Of a DNA stretch of 5,454 nucleotides, positions 5,362-5,454 are shown piece by piece. Source of the DNA: Candidatus Woesearchaeota archaeon (GTDB taxonomy: Archaea > Nanobdellota > Nanobdellia > Woesearchaeales > GW2011-AR4). Location: assembly GCA_016185915.1 (NCBI GenBank), contig JACPMP010000082.1:1-5454 (forward strand). The letters are read 5' to 3'. The notes under the pieces are model-generated. The model saw only the letters and a program-made list of their open reading frames with translations, ran no database searches and was not told the DNA's origin. The translations under genes and the position numbers were made by a program. The stretch's first letter is position 1. Each line of letters opens with the position of its first letter.

Positions 5362-5454
5362 TCATTTTTTAAATTTTCTCCAAAAAGCCTGTGTTGGTGT
5401 CTCTAAAATCTCCCATTTCAGCGCTGTATGAGGTCGAATAGCATTGTACCAATA
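5362..5454 (-). CDS. Transposase, rve/DDE integrase type, C-terminal fragment (5' end outside window)
   Basis: Thirty codons are visible, open to the right edge and ending in TGA at 5364-5362. They contain YNAIRPHTAL followed by ETPTQAFWRKFKK, the classic YN-x2-RPH-x-AL...TP tail of rve-type transposases found in IS481, IS3 and related families. The DDE catalytic residues would lie upstream, outside the window, so neither activity nor exact family can be decided. The gene shows that an insertion sequence borders the window on the right. Whether it is related to the neighbouring MITE-like element cannot be seen from here. Confidence 0.85.
   Translation of the reverse strand, partial: YWYNAIRPHTALKWEILETPTQAFWRKFKK

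Overview
The window is AT-rich and reads as a piece of an archaeal genome, most likely from a small-genome lineage of the DPANN type. The reasons are a TyrRS of the archaeal/eukaryotic class, start codons with no Shine-Dalgarno sequence, and TATA-like boxes 22-27 bases upstream of start codons, as expected for leaderless archaeal transcripts. The lineage is inferred from these features and was not tested by any search.

Layout, left to right. (1) Positions 2-508 (+) hold the C-terminal half of an M16-family zinc-protease-like protein, cut by the window edge. A Cys-rich reading frame with no start codon follows (498-608, +) and ends exactly where the next gene ends on the other strand. (2) Positions 609-3456 (-) hold a two-gene restriction-modification operon. 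The first gene encodes a 642-aa fused nuclease/adenine methyltransferase, the second a 311-aa two-TRD specificity subunit, and they overlap by 17 bases. Sizes and domain order match the BcgI (type IIB) A and B subunits; no separate HsdR gene is seen or needed. (3) Positions 3570-4598 (-) hold tyrS, a compact TyrRS that looks strikingly like eukaryotic cytosolic TyrRS. (4) Positions 4599-4845 hold a TyrRS promoter with a nearly symmetric TATA box, a doubtful 32-aa ORF on the + strand, and two hairpins that may form the 3' end of the next gene. (5) Positions 4846-5091 (-) encode an 81-aa protein with two membrane segments and unknown function. (6) Positions 5135-5288 form a 154-bp MITE-like element with 12-bp perfect terminal inverted repeats (TG...CA) and a 5-bp direct repeat (GTTTT) on both sides, inserted just upstream of the small membrane gene's promoter. 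(7) Positions 5362-5454 (-) hold the C-terminal 30 codons of an rve/DDE transposase that runs off the right edge.

Functionally, this is a housekeeping gene (tyrS) beside a defence operon and a mobile-element-rich right edge. The least explained items are the MITE-like element, the start-less Cys-rich frame behind the M16 gene, and the eukaryote-like TyrRS. I found no CRISPR array and recognised no tRNA or rRNA gene.
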